DNA of 47,653 bases from Bacteroidales bacterium (GCA_024689285.1 JAILDR010000088.1:1-47653); one strand, 5' to 3'. Numbered from the stretch's first letter, positions 1 to 6,798 are shown. Notes: generated by a model not told the origin, from the letters alone. Numbers and translations are program-made.

Positions 1-26
1 TCAGGGTGCAAATCTATGAAAAAAAA

Positions 27-53
27 CTGCAACAACTGCAACAACTGCAACAA
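27..53. repeat. Three tandem copies of a 9-bp repeat
   Basis: Three exact copies of CTGCAACAA lie head to tail. The complementary motif (GTTGCAGTT or GTTACAGTT) recurs as three tandem copies at 557-583 and at 1274-1300, where it opens each 164-bp direct repeat. The copy here is inverted relative to those two. No gene is associated with it inside the window. Confidence 0.85.
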
Positions 54-254
54 CAGTAGAAAAAGCAGAAAAAAACCTTGCCAAATCCAACTATTTTGTT
101 TATTTTTGCAACCGCAAGCGCAAAGCCCGAATGAAGCAGGAAAATCTTTGTAACCATCTGTTTTTCTGTGCAATACAATATAAAGATAGACTTGCTTACT
201 GATTTTCCTCCATAACACACTCATTCACAATCCATTACAATGCAAAAAACAATA

Positions 255-386
255 GCAACGCTATACCAACGCTATAGTAAGGCTATAGCATGCCTATAGC
301 CTCTTTGTGGTAACTTCGTGGTAACTTCGTGATACCTTTGTGATTCCTTTCTGATTCCTCTCTGTGGGCAGCGTATGGGCAGGAAG
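255..386. repeat. Degenerate tandem array with 11-bp period
   Basis: About twelve consecutive 11-bp units fall into three sub-families: units ending GCTATA or CCTATA (255-298), units of the type GTAACTTCGTG / ATTCCTTTCTG (299-364), and two units starting TGGGCAG (365-386). Neighbouring units match at 7-11 of 11 positions inside a sub-family and poorly at the two sub-family borders. There is no convincing coding potential. The period is close to one helical turn. Confidence 0.8.
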
Positions 387-405
387 CAAACAGGGAGAAA
401 ACAGC

Positions 406-485
406 GGCCTGAAAGGCCATAAGCTACTATCTCAGGGCAACGCCCTGAGTAACAGTCGCGGTCTCGTTTTTCGCCCTGAAAGGGC
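406..485. repeat. Block of three GC-rich hairpins
   Basis: Three perfect palindromes lie in a row: a 5-bp stem with GAA loop (406-418), an 8-bp stem CTCAGGGC/GCCCTGAG with a 3-nt loop (431-449), and a 5-bp stem with GAA loop (473-485). The outer two share the GAA loop. It looks like an interspersed repeat rather than a terminator, because no T-run follows any stem. Confidence 0.7.
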
Positions 486-549
486 AAAAGCAAGGAAATT
501 AACAATATGTGTTACAAACAATTACATTCAAAATAATATCAATCCGAAT

Positions 550-713
550 GACTGCTGTTACAGTTGTTACAGTTGCTACAGTTAGTTTTACAGAGAGAAT
601 TATCTGATTTTTCTCCCCAAAATGGTTTTGATATAGCAATTTTCCCTATTTTTGCCCCTGCCAAGTCGGGAGAAATCGATTTGGCCAGAGAAAGCGCATT
701 CTTCGCTTTGTTC
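550..713 (+). repeat. 164-bp direct repeat, copy A (promoter cassette)
   Basis: This block aligns without gaps to 1267-1430 at roughly 85% identity by eye. In order it holds three 9-bp repeats, a -7 promoter box TATTTTTG (647-654) with TTTG at 627-630 (spacer 16, shorter than the usual ~19-20), and a small hairpin AAAGCG/CGCTTT near its end. Identity stops at base 713. The stop codon of the Abi remnant (712-714) straddles that edge. Confidence 0.85.
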
Positions 714-957
714 ATTTCTTATCGAACCGATAGAGTGTCATCACTTGACTGAATGAGGCACCTTGCTTATATTGGTGTAATGCCTTGGGCATTTGGAGCA
801 AGGGATACATATAGGCAGAAAGGCGATAGTAGCCAATATAATCAAGGTATCGTTCGGCTTTGGTAGGATTGGCAATGGCAAGACCGCGCGATTGTAACAA
901 AGTGACGAGGTCGTGGGAACTGGTATAGGTTTTCTTAAAGGGAATCTGACTTGCCAT
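712..957 (-). pseudogene. Truncated Abi-family (Abi_2-like) gene, N-terminal part only
   Basis: The 81 residues match the N-terminal signature of Abi_2/AbiD/AbiF-type abortive-infection proteins: a short PFKK start, 'LLQSRGLAIANP', 'YLDYIGYYRLSAYMYPLL', then 'LYRFDKK'. Full-length members run to roughly 300 residues. Here the frame stops right after the FDKK motif, and the stop codon spans the border of the 164-bp repeat, so the C-terminal three quarters are missing. A promoter box (CAAAAATA on the plus strand, 1024-1031, with CTTG 19 bases further upstream on the minus strand) suggests the remnant may still be transcribed. The start was chosen at the ATG just before SQIPFKK. Longer frames upstream have no family similarity. 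Confidence 0.7.
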
Positions 958-1023
958 AGGTATTAAAATAAAACGACCCGCACATTTGAGCATCGTTGAG
1001 AGGCTTGGCGGGTTCTGGTGCTG

Positions 1024-1054
1024 CAAAAATACTACATTTTTGCCATTCCGCAAG
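1024..1054 (-). promoter_or_regulatory. Promoter of the Abi remnant
   Basis: On the minus strand the sequence reads CTTG (1051-1054), a 19-base spacer, then TATTTTTG (1024-1031). This fits the Bacteroidota pattern TTTG-N19-TAnnTTTG with one mismatch. The start codon lies about 65 bases downstream. Confidence 0.55.
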
Positions 1055-1123
1055 TGTTTTGATGAAAATTTATTGTTTTTCCTTGCACATCCCGAAAAAC
1101 ATTGATTTTGTGTTCCAGCTCCA

Positions 1124-1193
1124 GTCATTTAGTCATTAGTCAAAAACGGGCTTCTTGCGACCCAAAACGATTTTGACTTAATGACCAAATGAC
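1124..1193. repeat. Long imperfect inverted repeat
   Basis: The left arm 1124-1146 (starts GTCATTTAGTCATTAG) and right arm 1171-1193 (ends AATGACCAAATGAC) are reverse complements of about 22 bp, with one mismatch and one bulge, around a 24-nt loop. No T-run follows on either strand, so an intrinsic terminator is less likely than an interspersed repeat or the end of an element. It lies between the Abi remnant promoter and 164-bp repeat copy B. Confidence 0.75.
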
Positions 1194-1266
1194 AATGAAA
1201 GAATAAAAACAGAAATAATCCACTGAGCAACAGCGGTTTCAAATTAAATCAAGGCTCAATTCAATT

Positions 1267-1430
1267 GACTGCTGTTGCAGTTGTTGCAGTTGTTGCAGTT
1301 AAAACTACAGAGAGAATTTTGTGATTTTTCTTCCTAAAACGAACTTGTTATTGCAATTTTCCCTATTTTTGCCCCTGCCATTCCGGGAGAAATCGGAACG
1401 GCCAGAGAAAGCGCATTCTTCGCTTTGTTC
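1267..1430 (+). repeat. 164-bp direct repeat, copy B (promoter cassette)
   Basis: Gap-free partner of 550-713. It has three GTTGCAGTT units (1274-1300), a -7 box TATTTTTG (1364-1371), and the same terminal hairpin AAAGCG/CGCTTT. This copy sits in the natural place for a promoter of the exported gene pair at 1688-4213, separated from the first ATG by about 300 bases. It is therefore probably the functional parent and copy A a stray. Confidence 0.85.
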
Positions 1431-1687
1431 CTTGGTGATGAATCTGGACAATTCATTTGAAGAACAAGGGAATTGAGAAGACGGTGGCTTTCCCTGTTAT
1501 GTTTGTGTTTCATACACCCAACATAACAGTGGAGCGTTACCACATCCTCTATTTCGTTCTTCAGGGAGTCCAGACCCAATCACCAGAAATAAGGATAAGT
1601 TTGGGAGGCTCCGCTCTCTTTGCCAAAAACGAAACCTGCTTTTTTGAGCCCGAGAGCAATATAGAATACAAAACCTAAGACGAATTA
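1372..1687 (+). promoter_or_regulatory. Long structured 5' leader of the exported gene pair
   Basis: If transcription starts just after the -7 box at 1364-1371, the mRNA carries about 300 untranslated nucleotides before the ATG at 1688. The leader contains a 10-bp perfect stem (1494-1503 with 1520-1529, 16-nt loop) and an alternative pairing AGGGAA (1467-1472) with TTCCCT (1490-1495). The two overlap at two bases and so may exclude one another. A 73-codon reading frame exists inside (1457-1678), but nothing about it looks like a real protein. No known riboswitch class is recognised. Confidence 0.4.
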
Positions 1688-2002
1688 ATGAAGAAGAAAC
1701 TGAAAACTGTAGCTTTGATGCTGGCGTTGGTTTTGCCTTTCTCCCTGTTAGCACAAAACGGAGTATTCCAACGAGGCGCAATAGGGGGACAAAATAGTGC
1801 ATCCAACCAATCTATGCTACTCCGAAATGGTGAAACTTCAACCACTTTATCCAACCAAACTTTTGGAAATCCTAATGGTGCTGACCTCACTAACCAAACC
1901 TTTGGCGCTCCTCTTGGCAGCGGACTGCTCATCATGCTCTTAGCGGGAGCCGGATATTCCACAATGAAATCAAACAAGAAAAACAATGAAAACAAAGAAT
2001 AA
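1688..2002 (+). CDS. Small exported protein with C-terminal membrane anchor
   Basis: 104 residues. A clear signal peptide is visible (MKKK start, hydrophobic stretch, cleavage probably after LLAQ near residue 22). The mature part is Asn/Ser/Thr-rich with a repeated 'NQTFG' (twice) and no cysteine. Near the C-terminus is a hydrophobic helix 'GSGLLIMLLAGAGY' followed by a basic, polar tail (KSNKKN). The layout resembles small Bacteroidales proteins with sorting-signal-like C-termini, but no named family is recognised. It is followed 12 bases later by the FISUMP lipoprotein, so the two are probably co-transcribed from the promoter in repeat copy B. Function unknown. Confidence 0.75.
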   Translation: MKKKLKTVALMLALVLPFSLLAQNGVFQRGAIGGQNSASNQSMLLRNGETSTTLSNQTFGNPNGADLTNQTFGAPLGSGLLIMLLAGAGYSTMKSNKKNNENKE

Positions 2003-2014
2003 GGAGAATAAAAG

Positions 2015-4213
2015 ATGAAAAAGATAAGCATGATATTGGTGGCTTTTGCAATGGTGCTGACAATGACCCAATGCAAGAAGAACGAAGAGACTAATCCAAA
2101 CGAAACCGTAACCATTACCCTTAACGTAAAGGGCAACAACGGTGCAAAGGTGGACGTAAATCCTGAAATGGGCACCGTTGACTTTGAAAGCGGCGATAAA
2201 GTGTATGTGGGCAGCGGCGGCAAGTATGTCGGTTTCCTGACGCACAACGGAACAAGTTTCGTCGGCAACATCACCAACCCTATGGAAGGACAACCGTTAC
2301 AATTCTATTTCCTAGGTAATGTAACGCCAAACGAAACACTTTCTGCAGGAACATCGGAAGAGTGTTCGGTCATCATCAGAGACCAGACAGAGCATTTGCC
2401 TGTGATTTCTTGTTCGCCTTCCTTCGAGAACTATGTTTCAGGCGTAACAGCATACACGGGTCATTTGCTGAACAAGTGCGCTTTGGTGAAGTTCAGTGTG
2501 ACTACGCCTTCAAACTCGCCTATCTGCATAACTGGAATGAATAATAAGGTGACGATAGATTTTACGCAAAACACGGTAACACCCAGCATGGATGGAGAAG
2601 GAATCATCAAATTGCCCGCTGGTGCAGGGGAGAATGTTGAGAAATGGGCGATTTTGTTGCCGCAAGAAGCTATGGAGGAAGGTGAGGAAGGGTCGGCTTA
2701 TACTGAAAATGGAGCATATATAGGGACAAGAGGAGCAATACCAACTATTGGTGCAAATGGCTATTTAAACAATGGTATTGAGGTGAATGTCCTGTCGATA
2801 GTATCAATGGATCATGAATATGTTGATCTTGGCCTTCCTAGCGGTCTTTTGTGGGCCACTTGCAATGTGGGAGCTAATGCTCCTGAGGAATATGGAGATT
2901 ACTTTGCTTGGGGAGAGACCCAGCCCAAGGATTATTATGATTGGAGCACATACCAATATTGTAACGGAAGTGAAAACACCCTTACCAAATACTGTTGGTA
3001 TTCTGGCAATGGTTACAATGGGTATACCGACAATCTGATTATTTTGCAACCTGAGGATGATGCGGCCACAGTCAATTGGGGAGCAGAATGGCGTACGCCT
3101 ACTGAAGAAGAGTGGATGGAACTCTATCAAAACACAACCTCAACAAAGATAACTCAGGATGGTGTACTCGGATGGTTGTTTACCGCTTCCAATAACAATA
3201 GTATTTTTCTGCCCGCTGGAGGCATTTGGGTGGAAGGTAACCTTAATTTTGGAGGCACTGGTAATTATTGGTCTAGTTCTCTCAGTTTGGGTCGCCCAGA
3301 ATATGCTCGAAGTTTTAATTACAATTCTTATGATTATATCGGAGTGGGAGGTTCCTATCGCCGTAGTGGACAATCTATACGGCCAGTGCGGTCCGCACCT
3401 CAAAACAACACCCCAGTAGGTGCTATTAATGGTTTGTTCACCATCAATGCGAATGGCGACCAAGTTTATTTCTCGCAAGGCAATTTACAATATCAAGCAT
3501 CAACAGACACATGGCAGTTTGCTACCAATCAATGGGATCGTGTGGGTGCAGATAATGCCAATATTTCCCAAACTTATAATGGATGGATAGATTTGTTTGG
3601 CTGGGGAACAAGCGGTTACAATCATGGTGCTAATAGTTATCAACCATGGAGTACAAGTACAGAGTATAGTGATTATTATGCGTATGGTTCAAATATTAAT
3701 AATCTATATGACCAAAATAGAAAGGCCGACTGGGGCTATAATCCAATTCTAAATGGAGGTAACCAAGAAAACCTCTGGCGTACATTGACATATCAAGAAT
3801 GGTGGTATCTTTTATGGGAACGCACCACTCCTTCTGGTTATCGTTTTGTGAAAGCAATAGTTGACGGAGTTTCTGGCATTATAGTTTTGCCTGATAACTG
3901 GGTCTCTTCTATCTATAGTTTAAATTATCCTAATGTTGAATTGAATACTGGCTTTGGAATCAATACGATTTCTGCTTCGGATTGGAATAGTGTTTTAGGA
4001 ACACATGGGGCTGTTTTTCTACCTGTTACTGGAAAGAGGACGAATGGAACTTATGTTAGTAGTTTATCTTGGGGCGGTTATTGGGCTTCATCTGTAAACG
4101 AAGACCGTTATGCTCATTGTTGTGTTTTTGAGTATGCTGGACTTACTCCAGCAGCTTCCGGTTTTAGAAATAATGGTTTAAGTGTTCGTTTGGTGCAAGA
4201 TTACAATCCATAA
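2015..4213 (+). CDS. FISUMP-domain surface lipoprotein with fimbrillin-like N-terminus
   Basis: 732 residues. A lipoprotein signal ends at Cys20 (LTMTQC), followed by KKNEE. Acidic residues shortly after the cysteine are a known surface-export feature in Bacteroidota. Residues about 30-260 look like a fimbrillin/Mfa-type beta-sandwich. From about 267 a FISUMP domain (Fibrobacter succinogenes major paralogous domain, TIGR02145) begins with 'YVDLGLPSGLLWATCNVGA' and contains 'FAWGET', 'WRTPTEEEW' and 'YWSSS'. A second FISUMP-related unit follows from about 470 ('VYFSQGNLQYQA', 'WRTLTYQEWWYLL', 'GYWASS'). FISUMP proteins are surface proteins of unproven function. A good Shine-Dalgarno (AAGGAG) precedes the ATG, which supports this start. 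Confidence 0.85.
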   Translation: MKKISMILVAFAMVLTMTQCKKNEETNPNETVTITLNVKGNNGAKVDVNPEMGTVDFESGDKVYVGSGGKYVGFLTHNGTSFVGNITNPMEGQPLQFYFLGNVTPNETLSAGTSEECSVIIRDQTEHLPVISCSPSFENYVSGVTAYTGHLLNKCALVKFSVTTPSNSPICITGMNNKVTIDFTQNTVTPSMDGEGIIKLPAGAGENVEKWAILLPQEAMEEGEEGSAYTENGAYIGTRGAIPTIGANGYLNNGIEVNVLSIVSMDHEYVDLGLPSGLLWATCNVGANAPEEYGDYFAWGETQPKDYYDWSTYQYCNGSENTLTKYCWYSGNGYNGYTDNLIILQPEDDAATVNWGAEWRTPTEEEWMELYQNTTSTKITQDGVLGWLFTASNNNSIFLPAGGIWVEGNLNFGGTGNYWSSSLSLGRPEYARSFNYNSYDYIGVGGSYRRSGQSIRPVRSAPQNNTPVGAINGLFTINANGDQVYFSQGNLQYQASTDTWQFATNQWDRVGADNANISQTYNGWIDLFGWGTSGYNHGANSYQPWSTSTEYSDYYAYGSNINNLYDQNRKADWGYNPILNGGNQENLWRTLTYQEWWYLLWERTTPSGYRFVKAIVDGVSGIIVLPDNWVSSIYSLNYPNVELNTGFGINTISASDWNSVLGTHGAVFLPVTGKRTNGTYVSSLSWGGYWASSVNEDRYAHCCVFEYAGLTPAASGFRNNGLSVRLVQDYNP

Positions 4214-4225
4214 AATTCACTGTAT

Positions 4226-5137
4226 ATGAAAGCTAAAGGCAATGAGTCATTAGAAACATTTGAACAAATTGAAAAAGAACATTTTTCAGACAGTTTGTTT
4301 GATAAAAACGAAAAACTATCAATAACTGACGTGGATATAGAATCTCCAACTACTATTAAGATAAATCCTTTTCCTAGTTCTTTGTCAGACATTCCTAATT
4401 TAATCACTTCTTTAGATGATTTGTCTGATTTGGAAACAATGATTGGATTGTTTCGCTCTCAAGGCTATAAGTTTCTTTTTCGGGGTCATGCAGATAAATC
4501 GTTTTCATTATTACCAACCATTGTAAGAAACAAGGTTCAAAAGTATTCTCAAGAGAAAGAATTTCTTGAATCGTTCAAATCTATATGCAAGTCATTTGGT
4601 TATAATGAATACAGAATGAAGAGCTTTGATGAAAACTTGTTTTATCTTGGTATTGGCAGGCATCTTGGTTTGTTTTCTCGTTTGCTTGACTGGACGGCTG
4701 GATTTTTCGACGCATTATCATTTTTAATGGATGAAAGCTTTCAGAATAAAGATGGGGAATTGTGGATATTGGCATTCAAAGACGATCAGCTTCATCTTGA
4801 AAACAGAGACCCGTTTCTAATAGATGATAATAAAGTCCACATCCTACAAGAGCATTATTACTTGCCATATGAGAATAGCCTACCTTTAGGTATTTATAGG
4901 CGTTTCCGCCAACATGGATTCTTCACGGTTCAATCGGAGGGTTTATTAAACATCCCATTGAGTGACTTTGCCGAAAAATCTGGTTTCAGTTTGATAAATG
5001 TATCTATTCCCAAAGAGACAAAAGCGTTATTACAAGATTGCGATAGATTGATTTCTCTCGATTGGCTATATGTTGATAACGAAGAACCTATATTAAAAGA
5101 GGTCAGCAAACTCAATGGTTTGTTTATAAGATCTTAA
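4226..5137 (+). CDS. FRG-domain protein
   Basis: 303 residues, no signal peptide, so cytoplasmic. The FRG domain is plain: Phe-Arg-Gly at residues 85-87 within 'FLFRGHADKSFSLLPTIVRN', a Glu pair near 110-112, 'GIGRHLGLFSRLLDWT' at 142-157, and 'RRFRQHGFFTVQ' further on. FRG proteins are frequent in accessory and prophage regions. Their biochemistry is not settled, and some are suspected defence or toxin components. The first 60 residues have no recognised domain. The gene starts 13 bases after the lipoprotein stop, so it may share its transcript, but the cellular locations differ. Lower GC than the core genes to the right suggests acquired DNA. Confidence 0.85.
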   Translation: MKAKGNESLETFEQIEKEHFSDSLFDKNEKLSITDVDIESPTTIKINPFPSSLSDIPNLITSLDDLSDLETMIGLFRSQGYKFLFRGHADKSFSLLPTIVRNKVQKYSQEKEFLESFKSICKSFGYNEYRMKSFDENLFYLGIGRHLGLFSRLLDWTAGFFDALSFLMDESFQNKDGELWILAFKDDQLHLENRDPFLIDDNKVHILQEHYYLPYENSLPLGIYRRFRQHGFFTVQSEGLLNIPLSDFAEKSGFSLINVSIPKETKALLQDCDRLISLDWLYVDNEEPILKEVSKLNGLFIRS

Positions 5138-5449
5138 TAATTCGAATGCTACGATATGAACGGCCTCAAGTTGTTATCTTCGTTTGTCTTGCTTTTTATC
5201 AAACAGAGTATAAGCTTTTTTGATTCGAAAGGATAAACAAGCTTTTCTTTTGGATGAGTTATGGCATTTCTTTCTCGCGACTTTGCTGATAGTGGGGCAC
5301 GACCCACTGTTCTTGCCAAAATCATCACTTCGCTTTATCGCGAGGAACGAGGCGGTCCTGTGAACCCCTGCCGAAAAAATCTTTAGAAGAAATCCCAAGG
5401 TTTGGAATGTTATTTGTACTTTTGCATTCGAATAGATGAGTAAACATAA
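5138..5449. other. Non-coding interval with a palindromic repeat relic and a promoter box
   Basis: No gene is visible. Around 5322-5360 lies a relic resembling 47483-47523 (shared pattern: CACTTCGC, then a TCGCGA core, GAACGAG, CGGTCC), a degenerate form of a widespread palindromic intergenic repeat. A -7 box TACTTTTG is at 5417-5424, 26 bases before the ATG at 5450. No convincing -33 box is seen at the usual spacing. Confidence 0.5.
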
Positions 5450-5749
5450 ATGGCAGAACATAACAACATAGAATCCAATGAGAACGAGGCCATCCTCAGC
5501 AGCAGCGATGGGTTTACGGCCTTTAACTTCGGGGACTATCATATCCGTTTTAGGGCTCCTTACAGCTTAGAGCACTATGTGGATGTTGTGAAGTGGGACG
5601 ACGGTTATCTGGTGGTGCTGGCCAAGTACAGCCATAATGCCGAGCCAGAAGAGGAATACATAGACCTCAAACCTATCCTTGCCGGGTTGTATATCGACTC
5701 CGATTCTTTTCTGAAACCGATTAAAACTGTGCGTGTAGCTTATGCCTGA
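5450..5749 (+). CDS. Small cytoplasmic protein, possibly DUF2442-like
   Basis: 99 residues, no signal peptide or membrane segment. The first 20 residues are polar. The rest has an alternating beta-like pattern ('YVDVVKWDDGYLVVLAKYS', 'EEYIDLKPILAGLYID', 'FLKPIKTVRVAYA'). The end resembles DUF2442 proteins, which often sit beside DUF4160 genes, but the match is weak. It is first of three tightly packed genes: its stop overlaps the next start by 8 bases, and a promoter box lies just upstream. Function unknown. A toxin-antitoxin-like role is possible from the small size and overlap but nothing shows it directly. Confidence 0.65.
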   Translation: MAEHNNIESNENEAILSSSDGFTAFNFGDYHIRFRAPYSLEHYVDVVKWDDGYLVVLAKYSHNAEPEEEYIDLKPILAGLYIDSDSFLKPIKTVRVAYA

Positions 5750-5963
5750 TATCAAGACTATTGCCGATACGGCCGACATCATCGTCAACGGATACGCTTT
5801 TACCCGCGAGGAAGACGGCATCCATGTGTTGAATCTGAACAGTCCAGACAAAGCCGTTGTGTTTAGTGCCGATGGCGAGGTGCTGGAGACCTCAATGGAC
5901 GACATTGAGCTTTCCATTGCGAGCAGTTACCTGCAGCAGAACCTGAAATACATGGAGGACTGA
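5742..5963 (+). CDS. Small hypothetical protein, middle gene of trio
   Basis: 73 residues, acidic, no signal peptide. Visible features are 'DIIVNGYAF', 'GIHVLNLNSPDKAVVFSADGEVLETSMDDIE' and a C-terminal helical stretch ending in KYMED. The beta-strand-rich middle with a terminal helix suggests a small folded domain. The start ATG overlaps the end of the previous gene by 8 bases and the next gene begins 3 bases after its stop, so translation is likely coupled. I do not recognise the family. Confidence 0.65.
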   Translation: MPDIKTIADTADIIVNGYAFTREEDGIHVLNLNSPDKAVVFSADGEVLETSMDDIELSIASSYLQQNLKYMED

Positions 5964-5966
5964 ACA

Positions 5967-6245
5967 ATGCCAAAATATTACGATTTTAAGGTGGCGGGGT
6001 ACTATTTGTATTTTACATCGTTTTGTGTAGTGGAATGTATGCACGTGCATGCCAGCGACAAAAAGCTTACTGAGGGCGGCTCTGCCAAGTTTTTCGTGAA
6101 AAGCAACGGCGATTCGGTCTTGCAAAACCGTGGTATCCTTACTGACCGAGAGATTGCTAAGATTTCCGAGTTTATCAAGGATCATTATCAGGATATGTAC
6201 ATTCGCTGGACTCAGTATAGCAAAAAAGGCTATTACGAGAAGTAA
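5967..6245 (+). CDS. DUF4160-like small protein
   Basis: 92 residues. The pattern 'MHVHASDK' (His26 and His28), then 'GGSAKFFVKSNGDSVLQNRGILTDREIAKISEFIKDHY', then '..W' near the end fits DUF4160: a short HxH segment, a beta strand that mentions G-x-AK, and a final helix. DUF4160 genes occur in mobile and toxin-antitoxin-rich regions, usually paired with a DUF2442 gene. No catalytic activity is established. Last of three genes that appear to form one operon. No terminator is evident after it. Confidence 0.65.
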   Translation: MPKYYDFKVAGYYLYFTSFCVVECMHVHASDKKLTEGGSAKFFVKSNGDSVLQNRGILTDREIAKISEFIKDHYQDMYIRWTQYSKKGYYEK

Positions 6246-6289
6246 GAGACAGTAAGGTTCGGCCATCGTTTAAGGGATGCCTTTTTTCG

Positions 6290-6328
6290 ATTATTTGTAT
6301 CCCAATCGGATTATTTGTATTACTTTTG
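6290..6328 (+). promoter_or_regulatory. Promoter and possible operator of the RHH antitoxin gene
   Basis: A -7 box TACTTTTG is at 6321-6328, 31 bases before the ATG. Two copies of ATTATTTGTAT (6290-6300 and 6310-6320), 20 bp apart, cover the upstream promoter region. Ribbon-helix-helix antitoxins normally bind repeats over their own promoter, so this pair is a reasonable operator candidate. Confidence 0.5.
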
Positions 6329-6358
6329 CAACACAATTAACCACAATAATAAGTCACT

Positions 6359-6619
6359 ATGAAAGCAAATACAATCCAAAGAAAGCAAACCTCGTTCCGG
6401 CTTAGAACTGACCTGCTGGATTTTATGAAAAAAGATGCCGAAAGAACAAACAGGTCCCTCAACAATTTCTTGGAAAGCCTATTATTGAACTATTATTACA
6501 ATGAGCCTAACGAAGTTACCAAGGCTGCCATAGAAGAAGCCATGAACCGTAAGGACTATCCTGAAGGAGAGTTATATGATAGCACTGATGAACTTTTCAA
6601 AGCTCTTGATGCAGAATGA
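6359..6619 (+). CDS. Ribbon-helix-helix antitoxin (YafQ/RelE-type partner)
   Basis: 86 residues. The N-terminal half fits a ribbon-helix-helix DNA-binding fold: 'KQTSFRLRTDLLDFMKKDAERTNRSLNNFLESLLLNYYY' (strand, helix, turn, helix). The C-terminal half is acidic and would wrap the toxin ('YPEGELYDSTDELFKALDAE'). In intact systems such antitoxins precede a YafQ-like ribonuclease with a short overlap. Here the following frame overlaps by four bases (ATGA) but is a toxin relic. The gene appears intact, so this is probably an orphan antitoxin that could still neutralise related toxins. Confidence 0.75.
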   Translation: MKANTIQRKQTSFRLRTDLLDFMKKDAERTNRSLNNFLESLLLNYYYNEPNEVTKAAIEEAMNRKDYPEGELYDSTDELFKALDAE

Positions 6620-6756
6620 ATGGCCAATATAATGGCTGTATCGAATGACACATTCAAGGCGAATTCTTGCTGATATGGGTTGACCCCAAAAGCGATATCA
6701 TAGAATTAGTTAGACTCGGAACCCATTCCGAATTGTTTGGGAAACGTAAAACTTAG
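6616..6756 (+). pseudogene. Decayed YafQ-family mRNA interferase toxin
   Basis: Reading from ATG at 6616, the frame gives 'NGQYNGCIE', a TGA stop (6646-6648), then 'HIQGEFLLIWVDPKSD' and 'LVRLGTHSELFGKRK' before TAG at 6754. This is the C-terminal half of a YafQ toxin, whose members read '..G.y.G.rECHI..d.LLI...' and '..LvRtGtHSdLF'. The TGA replaces the conserved Cys codon between E and H. About 45-50 N-terminal residues are absent, the surviving part joining directly to the antitoxin stop codon. One deletion and one nonsense change are the simplest history. Confidence 0.8.
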
Positions 6757-6798
6757 AGTTACACGAAGGCCATAAGAATCAGACATATATTTCCAAAG

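Noticed and set aside
14..220. Minus-strand cysteine-rich small reading frame
   Set aside because: The Cys runs are the translation of the 9-bp repeat. There is no start context or family resemblance.
1457..1678. 73-residue plus-strand frame in the leader
   Set aside because: No family resemblance, and it lies in a region better explained as a structured leader. A leader peptide cannot be excluded but is not supported.
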